NCBI GenBank assembly: GCA_004794785.1
Contig: SJOL01010342.1
Span: 463,994-527,993, forward strand
From: Opisthorchis felineus
Taxonomy: Eukaryota; Platyhelminthes; Trematoda; Opisthorchiida; Opisthorchiidae
Direction: 5' to 3'
DNA length: 64,000 nt
The number at the start of each line of letters is the position of its first letter. Positions within the stretch are counted from its first letter, which is position 1. Of the stretch, positions 34,020 to 47,459 are shown piece by piece. The notes below the pieces were generated by a model, which had not been told where the DNA came from, did no database searches, and was given only the letters and a program-made list of their open reading frames with translations. A program made the translations under genes and the position numbers.

Positions 34020-36065
34020 TTGAAGATTTCAATCCGTGTCCCAATCCATCCACATAACGACGGAAAGGTCCGGTAAATCAAACTTGACGTGTTCTTCAAA
34101 CCTCACGAAACTATTGAAAGCAAACACGAGGATTTCGATTGATGATTGATGACGGTGTTTAGGCCGCAGTTCATGGAAGCGCTGCGATATGTGACAAAGC
34201 TCTGGGGTGTGATTCAAATGGTGGTCCTAAAGCTTAGCTCATTCACGGCAAAAGTCTCAAACTGAGAACAAGTGGCCTAGTCGGACCACATTACAGCGAG
34301 GCTTGTTGGTTTTTAGTCGCGTGGTATTTCACGCGGCCACCACATGTAACGTTCTCTTGGTGCACCGCAAACAAGTATATTGGTCAGGTCATTGCAAGCT
34401 GCCCTCATGCTTACTCCGAGGGTGAGGAAATACAAGCGTTTGGTAAGCTTACATGAAGTACTCGCATGGGTTGAGTTCAGTCTAAAGTACAGTGGGACAG
34501 TTAGTTAAATTCCACAGATTTTCAGACTTTGATTCGATCGCCGTTCCCACTAGCCGTGGGGCATACGCACTCGAGTAGCGCATTCGGAGACACTCAAAAC
34601 CTGAAATTTAGAATGCAGAACGTGTTGCTTTGAATTCCAATCGTACAGGTATGCAGGTTGTAAGTTTTGCGTTAATTGCGCAATGGGTTAATCTACCCTG
34701 CTGGATCGACTGTCATTGTTCCAACGGCCAGTTCCCAATGAAAAATTAAACCACCTCGGCAAACACTACGACTTTACCAGCGCTAAATACCCACGCTCTG
34801 TTGAGCAAGCTGATAAACTCAGTGTCAGTATGGTAATTCATTTGTTACCATCCGACATATCCTACATGACGCAATATATTTCGAATGGTTAGATGTATGT
34901 ATGACACTGAAAAGTGATTGCGATTTCCATCTGTCCACTCTTCAAGATAGGAGCGATGAATTTTGAAAGCTCGAATCCGTTTATATGCGACTGTTAAAAA
35001 GGTAAAATAGTCAGAGATCATAATAGGTGTTTTGGAAAAAATTGGGGAAAATGTTGAGTGTAAATCTGCCGAATTCGGGAAGGCAATCCACAAGTACACG
35101 TAATAACCGAAGGGGCTTATTAGCAACGCACTCCACCGTTCATCAAATTGAATCATAATTCGCATGAGAATAATCTATTGGTGGCCCCGTCGGTGGTTTG
35201 TTTCTTCGCCGTCTTTGTCAATTAGCTTGCCGGGATATCATCAGTGTGTGGTTGACTGCATAAATTCTCCGTATTGCTTGTGCTCATATAATCTTGAGAC
35301 CGTGTTTAGTCACAGTTAACGTGACTATGCGGGTGTTGTGAACATGATTGGTTATCATATTGGTCACTTTGCTAATCAGGTTGTGTTGTTTCCTGTTTAT
35401 CCCAATTCTATCGGTTGTCTGAATAGCTCGTTTTCATGGATTTTTTCCTCGTCCTGACTGGTGTCAACGAAGTAATGCGCGGAGGTTTCGACTGGGTATT
35501 TTCGGGCGCCGTGGACCTTAAACACGAGAATTCCCCGCTACAAGCCTCGCTTTCACTTAAGTCAATCATAATATAACGGAGAGCGGTATAGTGAAACATT
35601 TAGATGTGCAGCCTCTCCCAGTAGTTAACGACTAATCAACCATGCCTCTTGGGATAGTAGGACTTGCGAGAATCCGGAACAATCAACACGACAAAGAATT
35701 ACAAGCACACCGATTAAAAACCGATTACAAAACAATTTTTTGCAACCACCTCCCTGGAAATTCACGGTCTTTAGAGAAGCAATTTGTGACAGTAAACTTG
35801 CGCCAAGTTTCATTGTGACCCCAAAATTGGTTAGTGGTTATAGCTTGATGGGCAATCTTGGGACCGAGGCAGTCAAGCCAATCATTTCGTTTTGTGTGAA
35901 AAAAGCCATCTTAAACTGTACTGTCTCGTAGTCTGGTTTGTAATGGACGATGATGAAGAAAACCATACATTGATGCCGCCATTTAAATATTGTATCCGAA
36001 TGAATGTTTTAGCAATGCTCTGGGCCACTGCCGCAAGTCCCAGTCACAAGAGACTTATTTTTATG
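34020..36065 (+). repeat. Dispersed repeat family 'R', copy C (longest)
   Basis: The first part (34,020-34,560) matches copy A and the last part (35,281-36,065) matches copy B and the end of copy A, so C links the two. The middle (34,570-35,280) has no counterpart in A or B; it holds a 106-codon minus frame (35,165-34,845) that I do not recognise. The total unit is at least 2 kb. There are no visible long terminal repeats, RT motif or tail. Confidence 0.65.
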
Positions 36066-39000
36066 TGTATGACACATGTTGGATGTAAGGTGATCGTACA
36101 AGTTATCCATCATTGACGGCGTTCATGGATTTACTATCCAGGCCGCGCCTTCGCCGAGATATTGGACCAAATGCAAGATAGTATAATGCTTGTTGCATTT
36201 CTTGAGTTCTCACTCTCAAAATTCACGACAGTCGGAAAGTCCGAGTGGTCAATATTGAATAATGTGTTCAGTCTAATCCATGGAATGAAATCCCTTCCAG
36301 ATATCTCTGCATCTTGGAAATCCCGTGTTGATTGGCCAAGACACTCCGTCTGTCCTCCGTTTTCCTGCAGCGGGCGTGATCCACACACATAGTTAAATCT
36401 TGAATATACCTCATGCCTTTCTCAAATGTGTTCTCCTGGTCAAGAGTGTTATAGTTCCTCTGCTGGCGCTGTCGGTGTCGAAGGAACTACGAAAAAATTT
36501 GTCGTACGCATGTTCCTTGAGTACCGCCGATGTCATTAACTCATCTTGTGAACTTCAGTAGGCATACCCAGCCACTTTAGGTGTCACTTCCACTGGCCGT
36601 TAACAAGAAAATATTCTCAACTAAACAAGAAGTCAGTGTTTGTCGAATAGCATAGAACCAATGCAGGGCTGCTTTCGTCCGGTTAACAATCGTCAGAAAT
36701 GTGCGCCTGCCGAATCATTATGTGGATTTCGGCCACAGCCTTGATGCTAGCCATCAAATACTCAACCTGTCTGCTACAATCTGCTGGTCAGCAGTGGGGT
36801 TACTGTAATACAGACTAGATAAAGTTTTACGTATGCATCATCAACCGACTTCACATGATGCGGTCATGAAATGAGTGCATCTCCCGAGAGACTTACAATT
36901 TGGAACGTGCAGGTGACTTGAGAATTATTATTCCATCTGGCCTACTTAGAAATTATGGATTGTACGAGGTCGTACACATCGTCTCATGCTACCGTATCTT
37001 CGAAAATGACGCCGGGAAAATCGGTAAGGCGTCACGGATCCCGATCAAATTGAGCGACTTGGCAGCCTGATTGCAAACGTTTGGTCACAAATCGAGGTGG
37101 TAACTTCCAAGCACGTGGAACACGTGATGTCTTGTTTCCCAATGCGTCGATCAGAAAGTTTTCACAGCGTCCACTGTTAACAAAACAGTTGTGATTGAAA
37201 TTCTAAGCTCAGCGGTCAACATACTGGGCATCCACAGCAAGTTATCTGCCAATATTCCCCTCAATATCATGATGTAATTTATGATGTTACCTAGGTTACC
37301 TGTATCCGTCTTCATGTTTCGTTCATTTTCGCTCAAATTAGCTTTAGTTAGCCTCTTCTATCTAAATATATAAAGGATAGTTTGCCGGACATACCGCCAT
37401 CCATGCATCAGCTTCAAAAATGGTGGGCTTATTGCCTGACCTCGAATCTCACACTGTTCAGAATGTCTGAAACCCGGACACAAAAATGAGTACATAAGTA
37501 TGTTATTTTGTTCATTTTCTTCAACAATACGTTCTCCGCATTCTGAGACACGCATTCAAAAATAATGAACAATCCCTTCAGCGTGAAGAAAGTTTAATCT
37601 GACATTTGTGCTGTGATTGAACATGCCCTATGCCAAAACACTAGCAAGCGATGTCCAGGTATTTCATCCTCATTGGGAATTCCGAGCGATACGCATCTCA
37701 TGAATCTCCGAAAACATTCCAACTCGCAACCACTCAGTTAGTTTTGAACGCTTAATCGCTGGATCGCAAGCAGCTGATCAGCTATTTGGTTAATGTGCAC
37801 TGACGCGACTTATAATGCCAATCATTAATCAATCACGGGATTCACGTGATGCGGTATGTTCTTCACTTAATACTCGGGTGACAAATTCTCAGCTTCATCG
37901 TATACATGACTTGCGAGTTATCTTTCTCTGCGAGCAAATTACAAACTGTTAATGATATGCAGTGGGCTGGATTTGTCAGCTGGGTTTTCTTTCAATAGGT
38001 CGGTTGAAGAGTGCGGTGCAACGGACAAATGAATGCAGCCAAATCCATCTTGGGCTATTGATGTAGTAAAATCGTTCTATGATATCCGTGTCAGTTTTGC
38101 TTATCTATCTGCGTGGTTTTTACTTAATGGGCCACAGCGTTTACCGCTTGTTTTCGAGCGCATTAGCCCTTGAAGCGTGAAACAATGGGATTATTCATTA
38201 TTTAGTTGTATTCGCGTTTTTTTGCTTTCGGATAACTACATGCGTTCTTCGAGGAGGCACTTGGTCGGGTGGACACCACCAGTTTACATTGGCTTAGTTT
38301 AGAAGCTTAAAAACGAACACTGACCTAGAATCAAACTTTTATCTGTATTGATAAGCTGCTTATGGAGTAACGTGCTAACGTCCGAAATGGAAGGTTTATG
38401 CATGGAACAAAATTTCTCCAAGCGACTGCCCCAACTCTGATGTGTCCAATATGTAGCGGATAGAACCTTGTATCTTCACGATGACAGTGGTAAACGCGAT
38501 TATCGGTCCTAATCAGTTTATCCGAATCGGAGCTGAACATGGCGATAGACGGATGCATTTATTGCTAATGTGGGTCGGCAGAAGTGAATCCAAGAACACG
38601 CACATGGGCGTCTAATGGTGACCCTCAAATGTCCTAAACAGAACTTTTCTGAAAAACAAATTCATGCCTTTATTTCACTCACCGGATTAAAATCTGCGGA
38701 ATGTGTGCTGCTAATGCCGTGAAAATATTTGGCGCTACAATTCGTACGTACCATAACTTGTGCTTAGATCCCGGGGTGAATCACGCTGAAGATAGTTGAC
38801 AGCATAAGCACCTGCTCTGTAAAACGTTTTCTTGGAATTTACCCGATTATTACATGCCGTTTCTGTGGCTCGACTCACGCAATCCTGCCAATGTTTTCAG
38901 GTAAGGCCCAGGTCCGAAAATATGCAATTGTGTTTACTTTTAGTCTATTGCAATCGATCCATGTGGAAAAGGAAGTCATTTACGCCATTTACAAACGTCC

Positions 39001-41436
39001 AGAACCGCCTGCTGCTACTGGCAATATCTCATTCCTCGTGTTTTCGCCGGTACTATGGTAGGAGTGTTATAGCTGAACAATTATTTAATTGTCATGAGGT
39101 CGCGAATATTCTTGGAAATTCCCGAGGTGTGCACTGGTGAGAAGTCGCAGTAAGTGTGTGGCAGTCCTACCACGTCTCTCGACAACTCGTAAATACTGAC
39201 TCCCGCCTATGTTATCAGCACCGAGTGCTCAGGATAACAGTTATTTTCCACTTTTTGTTGTAAAGGTGAGTAATCCAGCTTAAAGCACAAAAAATCGTCA
39301 ACACCTCAACCCAGGATTATAAATGGTGTTTTGGCATCGGTTCCAGGCTAGTTTACTACTAACATGCGCTGTCCTGTAGTACCTGTACAATGGAGAGCGT
39401 GAAGGGCGCGTGAACAGTTGTCACCAAAACCAATCAGTTGACCAAATGATCAAGCTCATTGTAATTTTTCCAAACCCAGTATTATCTGATTGTTGTGGTG
39501 CTGACTGTGGCGATTTCTAGGGACGAAGACACATTTGGGACATATTTCTGGACTAAAAATTACGGAAAATTCGAAGCCGCAAACAGGAATTATGTTCTAA
39601 AAAATTTAAAAGTTGGTTTGGTAGTCTTTTAGAAAAATGCTGACTTACCTAAGGCAGCATATCCCGAGAACTCAGCTGGTCCTACCCCATTTCCATCGTC
39701 CTAGTTTTTTTAGGTTAACCCAACTGCGCTGACTTTTCACGCAACAAGGATGCCTCGTTGGTTGTACCTTTCTCGTCGTTTTGTAGTTGCCTGTCGCGTT
39801 CAGGTCGTAACGACCCGATCATGCCTCACTGGGCATGTTCCCTACAAGTTGGGGTAAAAGGCACGCTATCAACCTAAAGTGAACGGTGTTGGCGTTGAAT
39901 ACTGCCAGATGCCCTAGCTGCATTTGATACAAATGACCTATTACCAAGATCAGGTGAATGATGGAGTAGCTTACGTTGGTTTCCCGAGTGTTTTCTTTTG
40001 AAGAATTCCTGTATGAGCAGCCGGGATAAGCTCCGAGACTCGACGCGTCGTAATACTGGAGAAAGTGGCAGTTATTCAAAGGGGCTTGACTTTACACTAA
40101 AAGTGTCGAAGACGCTGAATGACACAACGTCAAAACGTATACGTCTTAGTAGGGTCGGATGAATGTCGCCAGCTATTTGACTGTTATTTGTGTCAAACCC
40201 GGACGCTATTGAGGGAGGCACGTTTCTTATACGTCGTAAGAATACCTGTCTGAATTTGTCGTCCTGCGGAGAATAACGTCATTAACCGTATGAAGTGTGG
40301 TAGTTTGTAGCCGATAACTTCGGGAAGGTCTTTATCAGTCAGGACATACAGAGCTACCGCCGGAACTGTCGACCAGCTCTGTTGAGTAAATGACGGTTAG
40401 TTGGGTTTTACCGTGGCAGATGAAATGCCTTCAGTCCTGGCTAAGCTTTGCTAGTTCGGACGAATTCTTGTGTTGTAGTCGGGGGGGAGGTTACTACAGC
40501 CGCATGCTTAGCCAGATGACAGCAGATAGCGCTGTTGTGACGCTTCCGAGATGTAGTAAATGTCGATCGTACACACGCCACCAACCGATTTCGGTGATTC
40601 ATTTTACATCAATTAATCTGTGGTCTGTAGATACTGGCTGCACACGTTCATGATCACAGATGGCATGGGTACCGCACATCCGGTTATGTATGATTGTGGG
40701 AAAAGCGAGCAGTTTGCTTCTATGCATAAACGGTTTGGCTCGTTCGGGGAAATGATGGGCGAACAATAATAAGTGAAGACGCTCGTCGTGGATAAAACAG
40801 CTGCAGAAATATGGGTGGCGAGAGTCACGTTCGGCTGCGATGTTATGATGCGCCATTTCCATATTCTCAAAGCAATCAGGAAGCACGTATAGCACGTACC
40901 ATATAGCAACCGTGTATTTTGCTCATAGACACTCTCTGCGCAGAGCCGACACATTCCGCCGCATAGATTGCCTAGACTGGATTGCCGTACTAGCACAAAA
41001 ATTTCAGCAATACCTGCAAGTGCTGCGTCGCACGGACCCTAGAGTCGTCGCAGCTCACTGGTTGTATATCACCCACAAGTGGACCGTGCACGCACAACCT
41101 AGGGTGGTCCACTTCGGCAGTGTGACCAACATCCATCTATAGAACGCCAACATTTGCCCGAAAAAGCGGATGTAACCCTCAGACACTCTCGAACCTGTCA
41201 TACAGAAGGTGTTATTTGACTGCAACCTAACAGAGTGAGGTATAACTCTGAAACTTTTTGTCCAAGCCACTGTCTTTGGATAGCCTGCGCAAGCAACTTA
41301 ACCGGGTGGTGGATAAACTTAAGACGATGGAACCCAGGAAGACTACAAAATTAATAAAGCAGCGTTCAGGGACAAATCCTGCTACGCAGAGGAGTGACTT
41401 CTGTGACGGATACTGCGCCTCAACTCAAATGGTGGT
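36066..41436. other. Long stretch with no supported gene
   Basis: Frames up to 127 codons (40,996-40,613 minus) overlap frames on the other strand and have no motif. A stretch at about 37,028-37,175 (plus) is open for 49 codons with protein-like composition (IERLGSLIANVWSQIEVV) but lacks good splice sites. The frame at 40,912-41,142 (plus) is also unrecognised. Confidence 0.4.
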
Positions 41437-42911
41437 CTAGGAACACAGAATTTAGCTTTTGTGGGCTTCGTCACTTGCCGACCAGTCGCAATGACCGTAA
41501 CTGTTCGTCCACTTCAGGTAAGTCTCGTATTTCTTCAGGTCCAATAGTGAGTGGGCATCAGCTACAAGAAATAACGCAATAAGAATCAGTCACTGAAGAT
41601 GATGCCGTGTGAGCACGGTTCAACGAGACCATCGCCGCTGAAGTGCTAGCAAATAATTCTTCTAGTTTGTCAGCCGCCTGTCTCAAAATAATATTTCGAA
41701 AAACTAACCTATATCTTCCTCTCATTTCAGGATGTCAACAGCTCGTTGAACACTACGCACCAAGAAGGCCGTACCCGTCCTGCCAGAACATATGTAGTAA
41801 TCAAAACGCATGACAAAATTCAACTTTTCATTTCGTCCCAGTTGTACAATTGACTTTTCCCAGTCGATATGAATGGGCTCGTGTTAATCATGTGCGTCAG
41901 CTAGGTTCGTTTAGCTGTTCGCTATGATCAACGCAGGTTACACCTTACCAGTTGATTAGGCATAATGGACCCTTAGGGGCCGGCTGCAGAAAGCCTGTTG
42001 TGTTACGCCATTGGCAATGGATAACTCTGCTGCCAGTAAACAGGACCTGATTACTTCCAGGGTGATGTCAAGTAGTGTTCCAGAAAGCTCGACCTACGGG
42101 TATAGGTCACCATCACCTCGTACGAGTTATCCAAATTTAATGAACGTTTCTATCATAATGATTACTCGGAATACCAATTCTCGAGGCACGAAAAAACAGG
42201 ATTAAGCATCCGACTAGTACAGTAGAGGATAAAAACAAAATTTAGTTACAGGAGCATCAACGGGTACACTTTAAGCTCTAGCAAGTTCCACAAACTATAG
42301 CTGCAGATCTACCTGCAACTTTCGCCCTTTGTTATCGACTCATGTTTTACCGCAAGCAGCGATACCTTATTTCATTAGGCACCGATTTCCCATTCGAGGT
42401 GATTGTTTACCTTGAAGATTCGTTCACTGAGACAAGTCAGCCATACAGAGGATTTGTAGAAAAAATGCATTAGACACAAACATTCTTTACTATGAATTGG
42501 TAATATCGAACACATCGTAGTTTCCACGAAATCGTTTCCATTGTTTCGATACTGATCGGCTGAACTAGATCAGTTTTCGTGCGCATTACGGAAGGTGCCT
42601 TCCTCTCTTAAAGTTTGCTGTGAACCAAACAAAGGCTACCTTCCTAATTTCTGGGTCTAATCCTCACCCTATACAACCATATGTTCACGACATATTTCAG
42701 CCGGGGTGCGCAGCTTGGCAGGGAACAGGAGACATTAACTTCATGCTACACCGCTAGATCACTTCTGACTGAAAACTCTACTTTTTCATCAACGTCACAT
42801 TTAAACGGCCAGGCTCCTAGCATTCATGGAACAGATCTCCTTGGGATAACTAAAACGACTTTCGCTTCACTTACATCTCCTGTACCATATCCTCCGTATC
42901 GTGCGTTGTAG
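41437..42911 (+). CDS. Weak candidate spliced gene, Ser/Thr-rich, unrecognised
   Basis: Splice-like signals frame coding-like segments. An exon ends CACTTCAG|GTAAGT (41,516/41,517). A following exon begins after the pyrimidine-rich TCTTCCTCTCATTTCAG (41,731). In phase 0 the join reads MTVTVRPLQ|DVNSSLNTTHQEG, and the second exon stays open to 41,850. Two more Ser/Thr/Pro-rich frames follow: 41,990-42,150 (SSSVPESSTYGYRSPSPRTS) and 42,703-42,911, which begins after an acceptor (ATATTTCAG) and ends ...SPVPYPPYRAL then TAG. I could not join all four without ambiguity, and phase 1 at the first junction is also open. If real, it would be a low-complexity, possibly surface or regulatory, C-terminus. 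Confidence 0.22.
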
Positions 42912-45900
42912 TTAACCTTCTGCCGCCTTGTTGACGTTTTCCTAGCTAATCAAACGCCGCTTTGGTTCATGCTACCCACATCAACTGATGCATTTGATTT
43001 TGATAAACCGGAAACACATTTCAGCAAAATAACATCCTGGTGATCGAAACATGTGAAAATCAGTAGCTCGCACTTTGTGGTGCCTCAGTCGTAAGAACAG
43101 CTACATTTCACAGTGTGAGAAATAAGTTGCCAATCAGCTTCCAAGCCTACACTGTTGCTTCCTCTGGCTGCTCACTCAGACATCAGCTTGGTTAGCGATT
43201 ACTTTCGTTGCATAATGATGCTTTCCAAAGTTCCACCCGGTTGATTTGATTGTGTGACCCGACTACAAAGCGTACGTTTACTACAGCGCCAGTTGATAGA
43301 TTATTTCAGAGAAAATGGGACACGGTCACCAACCTTGACTGCAATAATTGGTCCTCGGCACGCTTGAGGTGCGAAAATGTTTACCCTGCTAACTGCTCAA
43401 AGCCAGGAGTAAATGGGTACTTGGACAGATTTTTCCACCAAACATGGCAATAAATAAAGTGAAATGGCCTATTGTTGAATCGCACCATACAAAGTGATGG
43501 AGGTCGAAGTGTTCTCAACTCAGGTCAGCCGATTCTGCAGCAAAACTGTAACGTGACCTAATTAAAGAATCTGTTATAGACGGGTAAAGAACGGCGTGCG
43601 CTACAAGTACACACGGCGCCTTTTAGATGCATAGATGTATTTCGCTAATTTCGGTGTGATTGAATGCTTGACGTGAATGCAGCTTAACGGCACGAGTCTG
43701 TGGTATGCCGCGGCACGTTTCAGGGGAGTTTATTCATCTCTATTTCGGAGGTTCTGCCGTGGAATCGTTAACCAACTAATCATTTGAGAATGTATAGTTG
43801 TGGTGGAACAATCCGTTTATGTTGACAGCCGAGCTATCCCCACGAAATGAATAAGAAGTGATTCGGTTGGATGGGAGTTGTTTTGAAAGAGTACAGTAAG
43901 GTTTGCGGTAGATTGAAGGTACAGCCATACTGTTGAATTTCATGCATTACTGATGGATTGGTGATGACCGTTCTAGATAAAGCTGTTGAATATGACGGTG
44001 TTGTTTGAGGAGAGAAGTTTCTACAAGCAATTGTTTTTGACGAAGTTTTGGCTCATAAATACAGTTAGAAATATGAATAAAACAGTTCGTGGAATTGCAA
44101 ACATACCGGGTAAAAATTGTACTATCAGTATTTAGTTATATGTGTTGGTTGGAATAAATTTTACCCTAGTGAACTGGACGGCAGTTAAAAGGCCGCCATT
44201 TATTTACATTCACCCCTGCTGATTACAGAGTAACCTAATGGGTAAAACATCAGAAAACAGTATGAAGATGCACGTTATTTTGATGTTCTTGGAGAATAAC
44301 GCCGAAGGTTTTAAGTCTAAAGCCTGCGTCACAGGAATACCCTGGAATCGCTGCGCATAGCATCGTAAGCCTTCATTGTGTGTTCAGACACTGTTAAAAC
44401 ACATGAGGAATCAATGCCAGACAGATAGGAATTCTAATTTGCTCCAATGGGATATGCATTCGAAAAGCAGTAAAAAACAACAGAGTTCACAGAGCTCATG
44501 GACATGAATAGATGAGGCATTATCCTACATGCTTAAACAGTTCAACCATTTCAAATATCTTTACATTAGTACAGTATTTAGTAGCATAAATCGGCAACAG
44601 CGCAGTGGAGCATCTATGGTCAACTAGATCGACTGGCGACTGGTGCGGATAAGCACGATCCTGCTGTTCGGTTGAGGACCGCTCTACACCAAGTTTACTT
44701 CTACTGTGGTCGTATACCACTTTTGTTGATCACCATGGTGTATGAGATGAAAAAACGGGTAAGGTGAGCCATGCTGTCCTGCTTCATTGTCTCCATCCTA
44801 ATTATGAAATGCGCCAGGACATCAACCCTACCGTTCTAATTGTTCAATTTATCCTAGTCTTTTGGGAAGACACTTGATTGTTGAATATCAATCCCCATGA
44901 CATCAACTGCATACGAAACTCTAGTAATTTAAAGAACTACGGATTGTACCTCTGCACTTTTGAAGGTTTTTGAAGACAGTGTGCTCAGAAAGTTTATCAT
45001 TATTTTGGGCACACACAGCGAACTGAAATTTGCATACAAGCAATCCCGCCTGACAGTTGATGTAATGGGTTGTTCCGCACATAGTACCACCTAGATATAT
45101 GACGAAAAAGTTTGAATTGTTCAGCTGATGTTTCCGAACTCTGATAATACCTCTACAAGCCCTGAGCAACGAGTAAGGCTGGACGTTCCTTACTGATGCG
45201 AGCATCGTGGATGGACTCGGGTACATGACGAAATTTACGGCTACAGCCAACTATAAACCTGTTAAAACTCAATTAACGAAGGTCTTTTCGGAGATGTAGT
45301 TTTTTCCACATCCTTTTTCCTTTTTATATCATAAATGGTCCAAGAACCGAATGCATCATGGGTTGCAAGTATACCGATATTGTTTTCGTTGGTTTTCCAA
45401 ACTTTGGTGTTTTAAATTCGCCCCTGCTTTAAAATGACCGTATTGAACTTGAGAGCTCGTTGAGAACCCGCTCCTGCTCTTTGGAAATGAGCATACCAAA
45501 GAAGTCGAGAGACCATTTGGCTCCACGGAAAGCGAGCTCTGCAGTATTGCTCAATTAACATCCTTCCGTTATTAATCAGAATCTCCCGAAATGCATTACG
45601 GTTAAATTACGTTGACAGGATATGTCACGCCTGTATTCCGTAAGATGGAATGACTTCATTTTACATTCTAAAACACTTCATAGTCCCATGAAATCCTGGT
45701 TTAGCATATGTTACCCTGTTGCACCTACTTCTGTTCCCATTAAGGACTGGAAGAAAAAGATTGTTTCGCTTTTTGTGTCTCTTGGGCTTTATCCAAATGC
45801 CTTAGACGAGTTACATGCGTTCTGTTTCGTTCCATCTTTTGCGCGCATTCCAACGTATTCGACGTCTTACGTGAAATCTCACTGTCGTTCGCCTTTTGCA

Positions 45901-46307
45901 CGTCGATGTTTTCAAGGCCGCTTCAACATTGTGTGTTCTCTCCAAGCATTGCAGTGAGCAACACAGTGTACGCCGATGTGAGGGCTTTGAAAAGGGTCGT
46001 CTACTGCTGTTGCTTCTACCCTTATCGCGGCTCTAGAAGCATCCTGAGCGCGAAGTGCTAGGAGTTAACTCCGCATAAAAGTTTCCTTGCTCACAGTTTG
46101 GGCAATTTCAATGCCTCAGAAGACTGGGTTTGCGCAATGGATCTCGAGTCCTGCCTCCAATAAACACTTGAGATTTAGAAGCGCTAGACGGGAACCATTA
46201 GAGATCACTCAAATCCGGGCGGTGTTTGCAAAAACAGTAGGTAAATTGTTTAACAGAATAGGTATATTTGTGATTTTTTTAAATGAATGAACAAATCAGT
46301 TGTTAGC
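42912..46307. other. No supported gene (3' flank of the CAP gene)
   Basis: Frames such as 45,622-45,957 (111 codons, plus) and 45,250-44,921 (109 codons, minus) have no recognisable motif. I saw no second CAP copy here. No AATAAA on the minus strand was found within about 200 nt of the CAP stop codon. Confidence 0.4.
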
Positions 46308-47400
46308 TTAGCAATTTTCGCTCACGGCTTTCACTATACGACCAGATCTGTCATACGGTTCCTGATCCATGTAATTTCCGCTGAATAAAATTTTAAAAAA
46401 GGTATTAATTTAGCGAAGTTATTGTTGTGATGCACTCCTGTCTGCTTGCCACTAATCCGCGCATAACTTACGGTGGACTGTAGCGGCAAACCGAAAAATA
46501 GGCACTTTTCATGGGTGCACCATTGCTCCCGTACAGGTATGGACACAAGTGGCGGTAGCATCCGACCTCTTTTGTTTTCTCCCAAACGATCTGTGGATAA
46601 ATGATGAATAATTTTAATGAAAGCCGGCGAGAACGAAGACACGTATAGCTTTTCACTTGAGAAGCTTGGTGGGGTACGCATACCTGGGTATAATGTCCCG
46701 TAGCTGCCAAATTGTGCATGCTAATGGGTCCAAAGCTGTACACTTTGTATTCATCGTACCAAGCTTGGACAGGACTAAAAACAGCAAAATATATATATGG
46801 TGAAAAATGAGTTGATAGATATATCAACGGTCAAGTAAATAGCAGATAAGTAGTACAGGTATTCCCACAACAAAAGAGTGTTCTCAAAACGTAAGTATAT
46901 GTGACTTACTCAGAGTTGATGTCAGTTGATGCGGCAATGTTTTCACCGTCACTGCTGTAGGCACTGTCGACATGCTTAAACACGCACCGGGTTGCCCAAA
47001 CTCTCGCGTCATTTTCTAGCTTTGAGCTCCAAGTCTCAAATTAAAGAAGATAGTTAGGAAACTTGCGTTAAAAAACTGTCCGATATTCATTCGGTCTATC
47101 GAAAATCATTGAATGATGGGGCCATCGTAACGCCGATTAATGAGAGTAAAACAATAAAAACACAAGGTGCTGATACATTTGTGTAAACAGCCATATTGGT
47201 TTGTTTGAACTTACCAAGTTTTTCATGTTCATAGCGGCCGGTTGTCCAGGAACGCGTCCCAACCGAAGCATCTCGCGATATTCATTGTGTTTTTTCAAAA
47301 ACGTATTTCGGTCCCATTTTGTTGCCTTCGTCGTGCAACCCCATACGAGACAAGTGTTAAAGACTAAACCGTAAGCAGCGAGCAAGCGAGCGGAGAGCAT
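46308..47400 (-). CDS. Secreted CAP-domain protein, venom-allergen-like (SCP/TAPS) type, five exons, complete
   Basis: Exons (minus): 47,400-47,215; 47,034-46,910; 46,774-46,684; 46,590-46,472; 46,380-46,308, ending TAA. Introns of 180, 135, 93 and 91 nt all have GT..AG ends (donors GTAAGT, GTAAGT, GTATGC, GTAAGT). The exons total 594 nt, an unbroken 197 aa. Residues 1-21 form a signal peptide, so it is secreted. The CAP fold follows: HNEYR (38-42), WATRC (75-79), GENIA (92-96), AWYDEY (108-113), GHYTQ (130-134), IVWEKT (135-140), VCRYSP (168-173), then PPGNY and QEPY. The putative cavity tetrad His38, Glu93, Glu112 and His131 is intact, and cysteines fit disulfide bonding. This matches signal-peptide-bearing (group 1) trematode VALs, secreted proteins thought to act at the host interface or bind lipids; the exact role is unknown. 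The Met 11 codons upstream is rejected because it lies too near the TATA box. Confidence 0.95.
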
Positions 47401-47445
47401 GGTACTTGTCTTTTGCCCTGTTTGGAAGTGCATTGCATCCGTCTG

Positions 47446-47454
47446 GCTTTTATA
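47446..47454 (-). promoter_or_regulatory. TATA box of the CAP gene
   Basis: CCTATAAAAGC on the minus strand lies about 50 nt upstream of the chosen ATG (47,400). A start site about 30 nt downstream would be near 47,420, giving a 5' leader of about 20 nt. This favours the second Met over the one at 47,433. Confidence 0.6.
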
Positions 47455-47459
47455 GGAAT

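Noticed and set aside
40599..41142. Overlapping frames of 76-127 codons on both strands
   Set aside because: Several frames are open at once over the same DNA and none shows a known motif.
44520..44720. Minus frame beginning VVYDHSRSKLGV, which resembles the CAP segment after GHYTQ
   Set aside because: No acceptor in the right phase, and the true exon 4 (46,590-46,472) was found in the expected place.
46308..46347. Alternative last exon of the CAP gene beginning after GACAG at 46,348
   Set aside because: It also closes the frame, but it lacks a pyrimidine tract and drops the conserved GNY...QEPY segment. The acceptor TTTTATTCAG ending at 46,381 gives the canonical C-terminus.
47398..47433. 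Upstream Met (47,433) as start of the CAP protein
   Set aside because: It lies within about 15-20 nt of the TATA box, so it would fall upstream of the expected transcription start, and it puts a polar segment in front of the signal peptide.
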